This document shows positions 16,809 to 26,600 of a stretch of DNA of 64,000 bases, piece by piece. Position numbers and translations under genes: made by a program. The stretch comes from an uncultured Spirochaetaceae bacterium. Its GTDB lineage: Bacteria; Spirochaetota; Spirochaetia; Sphaerochaetales; Sphaerochaetaceae. Where the stretch lies: contig CALXLH010000025.1 of the NCBI GenBank assembly GCA_944389145.1, forward strand, positions 1 to 64,000, in the 5' to 3' direction. Every line of letters begins with the position of its first letter. Within the stretch, counting starts at the first letter, position 1. Below the pieces are notes generated by a model. That model was not told the DNA's origin, searched no databases, and saw only the letters and a list, made by a program, of their open reading frames with translations.

Positions 16809-18632
16809 TCAACCTCCAATACCCTTATCGATGCTCGCACCAGTCAGCTTGTTGGTGATGAACTGCACCGCAAGCACTATCATGATTATCAGGAAGTTTA
16901 TCCCGTTGCTTATCTGCGTCAGGCCATTGACCTCGAAATCCTGCAGCACCACGGTGATGATCGATCCGGGAGCGGCAAGCAGCACGAAGAGCGAGAGCTC
17001 TCTCATGCAGGAGATGAATGGCAGGAGATACCCGGAGATGAAGCTAGCCTTCTGTATCGGGAAGAGTATCCTGACCATCCTCTTCCACCATGGCACGCCT
17101 ATGACATAGGCAGCCTCCTCTATCTCACCAGATACCTGCATCATCGCATTCGCACCGCTTCTGGAGGCGAACGGCAGGAACTTGATGCCTCCGACGACTA
17201 TCAGCAGGAATACCGATCCGCGGAGGAACGAGAAGGCCGGAAGATACGACACGGAGAGATAGACCGCGCCGAAGCTCATCGCAGGGATGAGGTACGGGAA
17301 GAACGCCATATTCGACATCCATCTGGCAAGCCTGGAACCTCTCTTCCTTGCCGCTGCGTAGCCTATCAGGATTCCGAAGGAACCGGAGATGAGGGCGACG
17401 GCGAACGAGACCACGAGGCTCCGGCCCAGCGCCATCCATATCGTCGGATTGCGGAGTATTCCCTGAGAAGAGCCGAAGACCCTATCCTCGAGGGTATCGG
17501 TAGTCGTCCAGTAATAGAGCGAAAGCGTCGAATAGTCGCCAGGTACCTCCAGAAGGCTCTCAAGCGCGAATGACACCAGAGGAACTATCGCGAAGAAGAT
17601 GGAGATCACCATGATCGCCACGGCAAGAGGCATCCTAGCCCTCCCCAGTTTCACCAGCGACACCTGTCCCGACTTTCCGCTTATCGTCGTGAAGGACTTG
17701 CGCTTGCCCGTCACCTTGTTGTTCATAGTGAGTATGACGACGGAAAAGATCAGCAGCACGATGGCTATGACGAAGCCCTGCCCCTGCATCGCAGCGGTAT
17801 TGAACAGCGAGCGCATCGTCGTGGAAACCGTCGGGAACGATCCGTTCTTATTGAGGAACGCCGGAACGGTATAGCTCGAGATGCTGCTGGAGAAAACCAG
17901 AAGCACAGTGGAGACCAGCGCCGGCATTACGATCGGCAGCGTGATGCGCCTGAGTATCTTGAAGCGTGAGGCCTTCAGCACGGTGGCCGCCTCCTCAAGA
18001 TTCGCATCCATGTTGCGAAGTATGCCGCCTATGAGAAGATAGGCGAACGGAGCGTAATGTATGCCTAGGCACATCGCACAGGGAAAGAAGCCATACAGCA
18101 CCCACTCCGGGACGCAGATGCCGGTAAGGCTCTCAAGCATCCCCACCTGGTTGTAGCAGGCCACTATGTGGCTATTCTTGAAGAAGTTCTCCCAGAACAT
18201 CGCTATTGACCAGCTGGGCATTATATAAGGGAACACGAAGATCGTTGACAGGAACTTCTTTCCCGGGATGTCCGAACGTGTTATGAACCAGGCTACGGCA
18301 CCTCCGAATCCGACAGCGACCGTACATGCGACGATAGCCATCGTGAATGAATTGAGCAGCGGCCTCCAGAACGTCAGGACAGAGTAGTCGTAGAGATTAT
18401 CGAACAGGAGCGTCTTCCAATGATAAAGGGTGAACGCTCCCATCGGCTTCCCGACATCCCTTATCTCTCCCGAATGGACGACGAACGCATCACGCGCGAG
18501 CGATAAGAGAGGGAAGCAGACTGTCGCCACGAGTATGGCGAAGAAAAGAACGGTAATGACATTGGCGGGCTTCGATGCATAGCTTCGTACGTTGTTCGCT
18601 ATCCGCACCGCCTTCTTCCTAGAACCAGCCAT
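16809..18632 (-). CDS. ABC transporter permease, two fused transmembrane domains
   Basis: Inner-membrane permease of 607 residues holding two BPD_transp_1 domains in tandem, as in FbpB/AfuB-type iron(III) permeases. Each half has about six transmembrane helices. An EAA-type loop is visible in the first half (LEEAATVLKASRFKILRRITLP) and in the second (IEEAAYVIGVPWWKRMVRILFP). A GGAG lies seven bases before the ATG. The fusion means one gene supplies the whole channel. Substrate is not shown by the sequence; iron(III), polyamine or phosphonate are all possible for this class. Confidence 0.9.
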   Translation of the reverse strand: MAGSRKKAVRIANNVRSYASKPANVITVLFFAILVATVCFPLLSLARDAFVVHSGEIRDVGKPMGAFTLYHWKTLLFDNLYDYSVLTFWRPLLNSFTMAIVACTVAVGFGGAVAWFITRSDIPGKKFLSTIFVFPYIMPSWSIAMFWENFFKNSHIVACYNQVGMLESLTGICVPEWVLYGFFPCAMCLGIHYAPFAYLLIGGILRNMDANLEEAATVLKASRFKILRRITLPIVMPALVSTVLLVFSSSISSYTVPAFLNKNGSFPTVSTTMRSLFNTAAMQGQGFVIAIVLLIFSVVILTMNNKVTGKRKSFTTISGKSGQVSLVKLGRARMPLAVAIMVISIFFAIVPLVSFALESLLEVPGDYSTLSLYYWTTTDTLEDRVFGSSQGILRNPTIWMALGRSLVVSFAVALISGSFGILIGYAAARKRGSRLARWMSNMAFFPYLIPAMSFGAVYLSVSYLPAFSFLRGSVFLLIVVGGIKFLPFASRSGANAMMQVSGEIEEAAYVIGVPWWKRMVRILFPIQKASFISGYLLPFISCMRELSLFVLLAAPGSIITVVLQDFEVNGLTQISNGINFLIIMIVLAVQFITNKLTGASIDKGIGG

Positions 18633-18678
18633 CAGAAAACTCCAGAGGAGAGGGAGGAACCCTCCCTCCCCGATTCGA

Positions 18679-19881
18679 TCAGCTCATTACGAGGCTTCTG
18701 ATATAGGTACTCGCCTCCCTGTATACGGAATTGATGTAGTCTATATCCTCGACGATACCGTTATCGATCCACTGCTGGAGCGGATGATCGCCCTCCACGA
18801 CAGGAACGGATGGATTTACGGAGTAATATCCTTCGCTGTCCCAGCCGCTGGTGAAGCCGGCCTCGGTGCAGATGTACTCAATCAGGAGGCATGCGGTATA
18901 AGGAAGCCTTGCTGTCTTAGGAATCATCATCCACATCTTATAGAGGTATGACGTGAAGCCCTCAAGCTGCACGTTCCATCCGCTTATCGCGAGATCGTTA
19001 TGGTAGTCATTGGTCTCCGGATAGTCCTTGACCTTGTTCAGAGGCGCGTACACTACCTGTCCGCTCGTCATCGTCGCCATATTCTTAACGGCAGTGGTAT
19101 CTGAGCTGTGCCATGTGGTGACGTTCCTCATCAGCTCCGTCACGAACTTGTATCCGATATTCTCATACCCGTCATCAGCCGCATACGGCTCGCCGAAGTA
19201 CGCCTCGTATGCCGCCTCAAGCTTCGCGCAGGCCTCAGGAGACGTAAGCATGATGAGGAAGTTCATGTTGACGTTCTCTGTCGCAGGGGTCTGGAACGAG
19301 AGCTGATGCACTCCCTTACGATCCACGCCGTCAGCTCCGGTAAGCTGCCATACGTTGGTGATGTAATCGGTGCCATAATCTCCTGTCTTGTTCCAGAAGA
19401 AGCACTTGTTGACGTAGAGGACAGAAAGCGGATCGCGATCCGAATCCGAGAGCTCCACTCCCTTAGGCTCATAGTTGAGCATGTAGCCGGTATCTATGAG
19501 CATCGACTTGAGCGACGAGCCATCCTGCACGAGGGCAACATCAGCGACGTACTGGTTCTGTCCGATCGCGGTAGTAAGCTCCGTATACATTGCCTGATCC
19601 TTGCTGGAGCTGAACTCAGCATAGCTGAACCATGGATACTTCTCCTGGAATCCGGCAAGCACCTTCTTCATGCCTGAGGATGCTCCTCTGGCCTCGAACT
19701 GCACGCCTGCCGCCTCGAACTCGGCCTTGGCCGCAGCCTCAAGCTCCTCAAGCGTCATATCCTCAGCGGCGGCTATCGCATCCGCGACGCTTCCTGCACC
19801 GCCCTGCTCTCCTGAACCACCTGCAAATAGGCCTGTGGCGATGAAGAGGCACAGCATGATAGCAAGCAGTTTCCTGTACAT
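18679..19881 (-). CDS. ABC transporter periplasmic substrate-binding protein
   Basis: Extracellular solute-binding protein of about 400 residues, first gene of the importer at 15.7-19.9 kb. The signal peptide runs MYRKLLAIMLCLFIATGLFAGGS. No cysteine lies at the cleavage site, so it is probably processed by signal peptidase I and not lipidated; LFAGGS-type ends are common in spirochaete binding proteins. The mature N-terminus is an acidic Ala/Glu-rich helix, followed by a two-lobe ferric or polyamine-type fold (KVLAGFQEKYPW). AGGAGG lies four bases before the ATG at 19881; another ATG is directly upstream. The ligand is unknown. Confidence 0.88.
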   Translation of the reverse strand: MYRKLLAIMLCLFIATGLFAGGSGEQGGAGSVADAIAAAEDMTLEELEAAAKAEFEAAGVQFEARGASSGMKKVLAGFQEKYPWFSYAEFSSSKDQAMYTELTTAIGQNQYVADVALVQDGSSLKSMLIDTGYMLNYEPKGVELSDSDRDPLSVLYVNKCFFWNKTGDYGTDYITNVWQLTGADGVDRKGVHQLSFQTPATENVNMNFLIMLTSPEACAKLEAAYEAYFGEPYAADDGYENIGYKFVTELMRNVTTWHSSDTTAVKNMATMTSGQVVYAPLNKVKDYPETNDYHNDLAISGWNVQLEGFTSYLYKMWMMIPKTARLPYTACLLIEYICTEAGFTSGWDSEGYYSVNPSVPVVEGDHPLQQWIDNGIVEDIDYINSVYREASTYIRSLVMS

Positions 19882-19995
19882 CATTCCTCCTTTGATATCA
19901 AACGACATCATTTAACGTAAGATTAACATAGATTTTACCCGCGGTACATTCATTTCAGGTGTGATAAAGCCCTCACGCCAAGCGGAAACATGGGA

Positions 19996-20001
19996 TATAA
20001 T
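19996..20001 (+). promoter_or_regulatory. -10 box of the glycogen synthase promoter
   Basis: A perfect TATAAT lies 20 bases before the ATG at 20022, with AGGAG between. The -35 region is weak, which may mean it is activator-dependent. Confidence 0.45.
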
Positions 20002-20021
20002 GCTATCCATTAGGAGAGAGT

Positions 20022-21479
20022 ATGAAGAAGATCTTATTCGCGGCATCCGAATGCGTGCCATTCGTCAAGACAGGCGGGCTTGCCGATGTCGTAGGCAGCC
20101 TTCCGCAGGCCTTTGATAAGGATGAATATGATATCCGCGTGATAATCCCCTGCTACCATGCGATCAGGCCGGAGTGGAGGGAGAAGATGGAGACCATCTA
20201 CTACTTCCAGATGGATAACAGGATCTATGTCGGGGTCAAGCGGCTCGAGCATGACGGTATCACCTACTACTTCATCGATAACGAGCAGTACTTCTCTGGC
20301 ATCGTTCCATACTATGACATGTTCCAGGACCTTGAGAGGTTCGCCTATTTTTCCAAGGCGGTGCTGTCGGCTCTTCCCCTCATCGGCTTCCGCCCTGATA
20401 TAATCCACTGCCACGACTGGCAGACAGCGCTCATTCCCGTATATCTCAACACCTTCTTCCAGGGAGATCCGTTCTTCCGCGGCATCAGGACCGTATTCAC
20501 GATCCACAACATAAGATTCAAGGGTGAATGGGATGTGGGACATATCAAATGGGTATCAGGACTGCCGTATGAATGCTTCGAGCCCGGTCTTCTCGTAAGT
20601 CCGTATCAGGATCGCTCGATACCGCGCGACGACTGGAACTGCACGATGATGCGCGGAGCCCTCGTCTACTCCGACTACATCACCACCGTCAGCAATAGCT
20701 ATGCGCAGGAGATACAGACACCGCAGTTCGGAGAGGGCCTTGACGATATACTCAAATGGCGCAGCGGGCGTCTATGGGGCATCATCAACGGCATAGACTA
20801 TAAGGTATGGGATCCTCGGACTGACAGGAAGATCCAGAACAGCTACGGGACTAACGACTTCACATCGAAGAGGAAGAAGAACAAGGCAGGGCTGCAGAAG
20901 GACCTTGGCCTTCCTGTGAATGATAAGGTATTCACGCTTGCGGTCGTCTCACGCCTTACAAACCAGAAGGGACTGGATCTCATCGATCAGGTGATGGACC
21001 GCATGTGCTCCATGGATATCAACCTCGTGGTACTCGGAACAGGCGATGAATACTATGAGAACATGTTCAGGTACTATCAGGGGAAATACCCCGGAAAGAT
21101 CGCAGCTTGCATCACCTACTCCGATGACCTTGCGCATAGGATCTACTCCTCATGCGACGCGATCCTCGTACCATCGGCATTCGAGCCTTGCGGACTGACC
21201 CAGCTGATAGCTCTGCGCTACGGCATGGTTCCGATCGTCCATGAGATCGGAGGGCTGAGGGATACGGTAAAGCCATTCGATGAGCCTCATGACAAGGGTA
21301 CGGGATTCTCCTTCTACAACTACAGCGCGGATGAGCTGCTGGACAGGATCAGGCATGCCTTCTACATATTCAATGAGCGCAAGGATCTGTGGAAGCATCT
21401 GCAGAAGCGCGGCATGGAAGAGGACTGGTCATGGAAGAAGTCAATGGAGATCTATAAGGATCTCTATTCGAGGATGTGA
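20022..21479 (+). CDS. glgA: Glycogen synthase (ADP-glucose type)
   Basis: Glycosyltransferase family 5 enzyme that adds glucose from ADP-glucose to the non-reducing end of alpha-1,4-glucan. The substrate motif KTGGLADVVGSLP is at residue 17. HDWQTALIP and FTIHNIRFKGEW are family landmarks, VVSRLTNQKGLDL opens the C-terminal GT-B domain, and PSAFEPCGLTQLIALRYG is the sugar-nucleotide site near residue 380. Length 485 is standard. An AGGAG site precedes the ATG. The next gene overlaps the stop codon. No other glycogen gene is in the window. Confidence 0.95.
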   Translation: MKKILFAASECVPFVKTGGLADVVGSLPQAFDKDEYDIRVIIPCYHAIRPEWREKMETIYYFQMDNRIYVGVKRLEHDGITYYFIDNEQYFSGIVPYYDMFQDLERFAYFSKAVLSALPLIGFRPDIIHCHDWQTALIPVYLNTFFQGDPFFRGIRTVFTIHNIRFKGEWDVGHIKWVSGLPYECFEPGLLVSPYQDRSIPRDDWNCTMMRGALVYSDYITTVSNSYAQEIQTPQFGEGLDDILKWRSGRLWGIINGIDYKVWDPRTDRKIQNSYGTNDFTSKRKKNKAGLQKDLGLPVNDKVFTLAVVSRLTNQKGLDLIDQVMDRMCSMDINLVVLGTGDEYYENMFRYYQGKYPGKIAACITYSDDLAHRIYSSCDAILVPSAFEPCGLTQLIALRYGMVPIVHEIGGLRDTVKPFDEPHDKGTGFSFYNYSADELLDRIRHAFYIFNERKDLWKHLQKRGMEEDWSWKKSMEIYKDLYSRM

Positions 21480-21757
21480 TGAGGTACGCCTTCCTGCTGA
21501 TGGGGCCCTTCGATAGCAGTACCGACAGGGCCGTCATCAAGAAAGAGAATATCGTGATCGGAGTCTCATCCATCGAGGATGCGGAAAAGCAAGCGAGGAT
21601 GCTCCTTGAAGAAGGCGTCCTTGCGATCGAGCTTTGCGGAGCATTCGGGGAAGAAGGAGCAAAGAGGATCATAGAGGCCACGGATCACAGGATCGCCGTA
21701 GGATACGTCACACACTTCCCGGAAGATGACGCCCTGTTCGAAAAGGCATTCGGCTGA
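21476..21757 (+). CDS. DUF6506 family protein
   Basis: A 93-residue protein beginning MMRYAFLLMGP, with IVIGVSSIEDAEKQA and the family-like core AIELCGAFGEEGAKRI. It resembles the DUF6506 proteins, small single-domain alpha/beta proteins of unknown role. It has no signal peptide or membrane segment. The start overlaps the glgA stop, so it is translated with glycogen synthase, although in other genomes the family is not tied to glycogen. The assignment is from pattern memory. Confidence 0.7.
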   Translation: MMRYAFLLMGPFDSSTDRAVIKKENIVIGVSSIEDAEKQARMLLEEGVLAIELCGAFGEEGAKRIIEATDHRIAVGYVTHFPEDDALFEKAFG

Positions 21758-21768
21758 GAACCATACGA

Positions 21769-22290
21769 AATCAGCCAAAGCTGATTCCTGAATGACGAAG
21801 TGGGCTGTCCCCGCACAAGCTAAGGGACAGCCCGTTTATAAACTTTCGGAAGATCAAGGTCGCCCATGATCCTCATTCCTGATTCAATGGGCCGCATCCG
21901 CCCAAGCTAAGATATCGGCCCTAAATCAATAATTCGGAAGACCTGGAAACCGAAGTCACCAAGTCGAATTCCCTCTTTCAGTAAGGGCCCAGCCTAGGCT
22001 GAGCCCAAAAGCATAAAATATTCGGAAGAGCTTAACTCTCTTCTACCTATTTCATCCCGTATGCCCAGGACGTGTCTCCCGATGCATACCTTCGCCTATA
22101 ATCCCTGACGGTATAAGCATTGAGTCCGGTTAGGCTCGCCGTCCTCTTGTACCCGTTGCCTTTCTCGAACAGCTCCAGGCACTCCCGCTTCTTCTCGCTA
22201 GGGATCCTAGGCCTTCCTACGGACTTAGCATCCATATCAAGCCTCCCTATCGAGATGGGCCCTGCTCAGGCAAGGCCCATGTTTAATTCC
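21769..22290. repeat. Array of diverged hairpin repeats with about 90-base period
   Basis: At least three units on the plus strand follow the order TTCCTGATT-like lead, GGGC...GCCC hairpin, AT-rich spacer, TTCGGAAGA. Hairpins are at about 21802-21834, 21890-21923 and 21985-22005, each followed within 10-20 bases by TTCGGAAGA (21844, 21930 and 22020). A fourth GGGCC...GGCCC hairpin at 22257-22280 lies past the small HTH gene. Two units share CAAGCTAAG in the loop. None has a T tract, so they are not ordinary terminators. The 289-base gap 21758-22046 is explained by this array. Confidence 0.65.
22047..22235 (-). CDS. Small helix-turn-helix protein, 62 aa
   Basis: The product starts MDAKSVGRPRIPSEKK and contains FEKGNGYKRTASLTGLNAYTVRDYRRRY, a helix-turn-helix like those of resolvases and IS3-type transposase OrfA (homeodomain-like HTH_23/29). 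GGGAGG lies well placed before the ATG. The GRPR motif near the start may contact the minor groove. It is too short to be a full transposase and may be a prophage or element regulator. It is embedded between units of the hairpin repeat array, which may be its binding sites; this is an inference from position only. Confidence 0.7.
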   Translation of the reverse strand: MDAKSVGRPRIPSEKKRECLELFEKGNGYKRTASLTGLNAYTVRDYRRRYASGDTSWAYGMK

Positions 22291-22301
22291 CGAGGGAATA
22301 A

Positions 22302-23622
22302 TCAGATCTTGTCGGTATAGGACCTAGAAAGATCAACTGTTACAAGACTTACAGTCTTATCTGCGTTCTGCTCAATCGCAGGCCCAAACTTAGCTTCCGA
22401 CGTTACCGTTCCGTTGAACTTAAGGGCTGCAGCATCATCAAAGACGATGGTACCAATCTCAGGAGTACCATTGGTAACGGTGAGTGCAGAACCGGAGCTG
22501 GAACCAACATAAGTACCCTTTACAGGAACAGTAAGACTCTCGATAGTGATTGTCTCAATCTTAGCTCCAGCGTCAGCAGCAAGGCCCTTAACAGAAAGCT
22601 TAGTATTCGTGATGGTCACGGTTGCAGGAACAAAGCTTGTTGCAGAAGCAGTGCCCTTTCCTGCTACAGTTATCGTCATCGTAGCATCCTTAGCAAGAGA
22701 AATCTTGACAGGTGACGCTGTGACAATCTCCTTAGCAGCCGTTGACGGCGTATAGGTGATTGAAATAGAACCGGCTCCTGTTGAATCGTATACAACCTCA
22801 GCATCATCCCCTGCGCCAGCAATCGTGGTAAACAGTGCAGATACATTGGATGCATTAGCAAACAAAGACTCTACATAATCATCAACATAGCCATCAAGCG
22901 TGTCAGTACCTTTCATGAATGAAGCATACGTCATCTCACCACCGGTTTTATCCTTTGCAATTACATCGAACACTTTTCCTTCAGGAACGGTCTCGCCAGC
23001 AATAGTAAGGACAAAATCAGAAGGAGTGCTTCCAAGAACAAGGTCAAGGCTAGAAGCCGTTACCGTGTAAGTAGCGACACCGTCTGTATCTGTCGTAATC
23101 GAGGCTGTAGCAGAATTAGCGAAATAACCCTTGACAGAGCCAGTCACAGGAACAATATTTCCAGCTTCGCTCGTCATATAGGTCTCGAAAGTATAGGTGA
23201 AAGTGTTAAAAGCAACTGAATATGGGGTAGTAGAACTTCCATCAGCATTCGATGCGCTTGTATTGAATCCAACGACTTCAAGAGTAGCCGTCTCCGCAGG
23301 ATAGCTGCCCTCTGCACTTGCAGAAGAAACAGCCTTCTCAACATTGAGGGTAGTATAATCAGCACCGACAGTAACCGTATACTTATCCCTCTCCGTCATG
23401 AGATCGTTACCAACATTGAGGAGATCCTTTACCGCAGCCTCAATCCCCCCCCTCAAAGCCAGCAGTTCCGAATACATCATCAACAGCATTCTCAATATCC
23501 TTATCGTTGAATACGGATACGGTAGAATCCTGCCCCTCATCCGGTGTGTTAGAACTGTTATCACAAGCCGCAAAGCCAAAGAGCACGGCAAGCGAAAGCA
23601 GAATTACCAGAAATTTCTTCAT
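22302..23622 (-). CDS. Lipoprotein gene, currently out of frame at an 8-G tract
   Basis: The N-terminal frame starts at 23622 with MKKFLVILLSLAVLFGFAACDNS, a clear lipoprotein signal with lipobox FAAC and GGAGG upstream. After 60 residues it meets eight G (minus strand, 23445-23452) and stops two codons later. A second open frame of about 380 codons starts at the same tract (GGIEAAVKDLLNVGNDLM) and runs to 22302. It is rich in Thr, Ser, Val and Ala with beta-strand character, like a surface protein. Removing one G (or adding two) joins the frames into a protein of about 436 residues. This is either a phase-variable gene in the off state or a homopolymer sequencing error. The function of the mature domain is unknown. 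Confidence 0.8.
23445..23452 (-). repeat. Homopolymer tract G8 in the lipoprotein gene
   Basis: Eight consecutive C on the plus strand (G on the coding strand), at the exact point where the signal-peptide frame and the mature-domain frame meet. Seven G would restore one continuous frame. Confidence 0.9.
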
Positions 23623-23669
23623 TTCGAAATCCTCCTACCGGAATATACTATACCCCTACCGGGTATTTA

Positions 23670-26600
23670 TCAATCAAAGACCAGGCTCTGGAGATTGGGC
23701 CCTCCCTCTCCCCAGCGAGTACCGAATAGATACCATAGATTGATTCTCCACTCTCCGCTATCGAAGTCGTACGCAGACTGGGCAGGGCGCTTAAGGCCTG
23801 TCGTAGGAACACCGGCAAGCTCCCCTCCTGCAAGAAGCGTATCGATAATCTGATCGAAGTACTCATCAGGCGTGTATTCCTTATTTCCTCTAAGGTCCTG
23901 ATAAATCATCGTACCCGTCTTCCAGATCTCATCCGGCATGGAGATCATGCTCTGAGAATACCCCCTCGCCCACTCTGATGCGAGCTGTCCGAACATAGGT
24001 ATCGAATAGCCAAGCATGTTCTGCATGAAGTCAAGGAGAAAGTCATCGGTGGAGAACATCTTATCGTCGTCATCGTCGGGAAGCCATCCTCCTGCAAGAA
24101 GCCCTAATGCAGCCGCAGAAAGGGCAACTCCGCCGAAATGAGCGAACATCCGGCCCCATTCCCTGTTCTGGAAATCCATCGGGATGTCTCCGAACATGGT
24201 ATTCCACATCTGGAACAGGTCGTTCGTGAACATGAAGAACACCCTTGCGAACGGGCTTCGGTTTGTCTGAGCCTGAGCAAGCGATATAGGGTTCGTGACA
24301 GAAAGGGTACGATTAACAAGATTGGTAGCCTCATATGCTGCATCTGTCTCGCTCTTTCCTGCCCTGATCTCCTTATCATATTTCGCTGACCATACAAGCA
24401 TCTTAGAGAGCTGATCTCCCTGAGAGGTAAGCCATGTAGAGAACTCTATGAACCTTTGGCTCAATTCGGTTGCTCGGGAGGTATCAGTCATTCCCTGCAT
24501 GCGAGAGATCTCCGTATTGTAACCAGAACGAAGCGTGGAATATGCAACCCTATCCATTAGCTCTCTGGTACTTCTCCTGCTTCCTGGAGCAAGGATATGG
24601 GAGATTCCATTGATGATATCCGCAGGGGATAGCTCGCCGTCAAAGGCTGCAGGAATCACGGATACAAACTGCTTAATGGTCGTCATGAGGTTGAGCCCTA
24701 TCTTCGCAGCGGCTGCGTTTCCAAGGAATCGGTTCATGAGCTTTTCAAGATCCGTAAGGCTGTTCTCCGGACTGGCTATCCTCTTCACATAATCATCCAG
24801 AGCCTTTGCCCACTTGTCTCCGAATCTGTTAGATACGACGTTCGAGAGATTGCCGAACTTGAGCATATAGGATGCATCAGCAACCGGTCTGGTCATACCG
24901 ATAAGATTCTCCTGCTCCCTTACCGAGGAGATAAACACGGCCATAGGATCCAGCATGAGAGGATACCGAGCATTCTTCTGACGGATATTGAGTGATCCAG
25001 CATTGACCTGCGCACCTTTACCCTTGAACGGACTTCCGAACATGTCGCCCCATGAGCCCCGGCTAGCCTGGACAAGGGGGAAATACCTATCCTGTATCTG
25101 GAGCATTGTGTTGTACTCGCTGTATGCGGCCTCAGCAAGCCTAGGAGTCTCCTTGGCAAGCTGATCGATCATCATGTCCCCGATATTCCTCACCCATTCA
25201 GGAACCTCATTTGTAATAGCACCGCTCTGTATCTTGTTCTTCACATCCGCAAGGTCATTCTTTACATGAGCAAGCGGTGTAGGATGTGATGTATCCCTGC
25301 CTTTGTCAGCAAGAAGCGTCTCCTCAAGCTCTATGTACTCCAATACCTTCTCTGGATTCACGCGGGCTATGGATTCAAGAGTGAAGTTGTTCCCATCCGT
25401 AGCTACCAGCTTTGTCATGCCGTTTATGTTCTGGGAATAGATGTACATTGCCATCACTTCCATGAGAGTGGCATCCCTGCCGCCACCTTGGAGCGCATTG
25501 GTCGTGAAGTGCATGCTGTTCTTCCGGAGGGCATTCATACGCTCGTTATATGTCTTCGATCCCTTCTTGCCGATAATACCCTCAAGGGCGGTCTGGAAAT
25601 CCGCCAAACGCCTATCTATATTCCGAAGGACATTATCGTACGCATTCTGGAATGCCCGAACGAATATCCTCTGGAATGGGCCATCATCCTTTCCTCCATC
25701 GAGAACACGAGCTATGCGCTGTATCTTTAGGAATGACAGCTTGACCGAATCCCTTATCTCTTTACCCTTCGGGGTCTTAACTGAATCCATGAACCTATCC
25801 GGATGCTTCGAGATGTAATCCCAGACATCGGCATCGGAAGGAGTTCCGGAATAAGAGGGATCATTCTTCTTGAGATAATCAAGAGTGACCTCGCGCATCT
25901 CATCGGTAACCTCTCCGATATCCCTGCCCATCGCAGCACGGGCGGCTTCCCTCGCAGCTTTCCTTCTTTCGGTCTGCCTAGCATCAGTAACCTCGCTACG
26001 GAAATCCCTAGCCTCCTGCTTAAGGTCGGCAAGGGCTCTATAGATATCCCTCTTCTCAGCCACCGTAAGATCATTCCACTTAAGCTGACCATCGGACTCC
26101 AAGGTATCTATCGTAGACTGAGAAAGATGCTTCTTGAGATTCGCAGGGATATTCTTGCGTTCATACCTGTATGCTCCAAGATTGCCGGAATAAGCTATCA
26201 CGGGATTGCCATTAGCATCTATATGCCCGAGATCTATCGATATCGGCTGCACATTGCCGTCTGCATCCATTGCCCCCATGCCATCAGCAAGGCCGCCCCG
26301 AAGGCTCTCGATATCCCAATCGAAATCAGGCATCTTCTCCGTGGATACCTCATCGCTGAATCTCCGGTTCTGTCCATTATGCATGAGGTAATATACGTAG
26401 TAGATAGGCTCTTCAAGCATAGCCACGTCGTGTGTCTTGGAGTTGATATTAAGCTTGCCGCGTATCGCCCTCGAAACCCTCTCGGATGCGGTCCTCACAG
26501 CAAGGGATAGAAGCCTCCTGTTAAGCCTGTTCGCTCTCGCCGTCTGCCTCCTCGCCTCCTCACGAGCACGGTCTATCCTGTTCCTATACTCCTCTATGCG

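Noticed and set aside
21769-22290. Integron attC sites
   Set aside because: The hairpins lack RYYYAAC and GTTRRRY core sites, and no cassette-like genes or integrase are present.
22302-23591. The long frame read as a protein starting at 23591
   Set aside because: Its first 50 residues are the out-of-frame reading of the lipoprotein signal-peptide region; the true gene starts at 23622 in the other frame.
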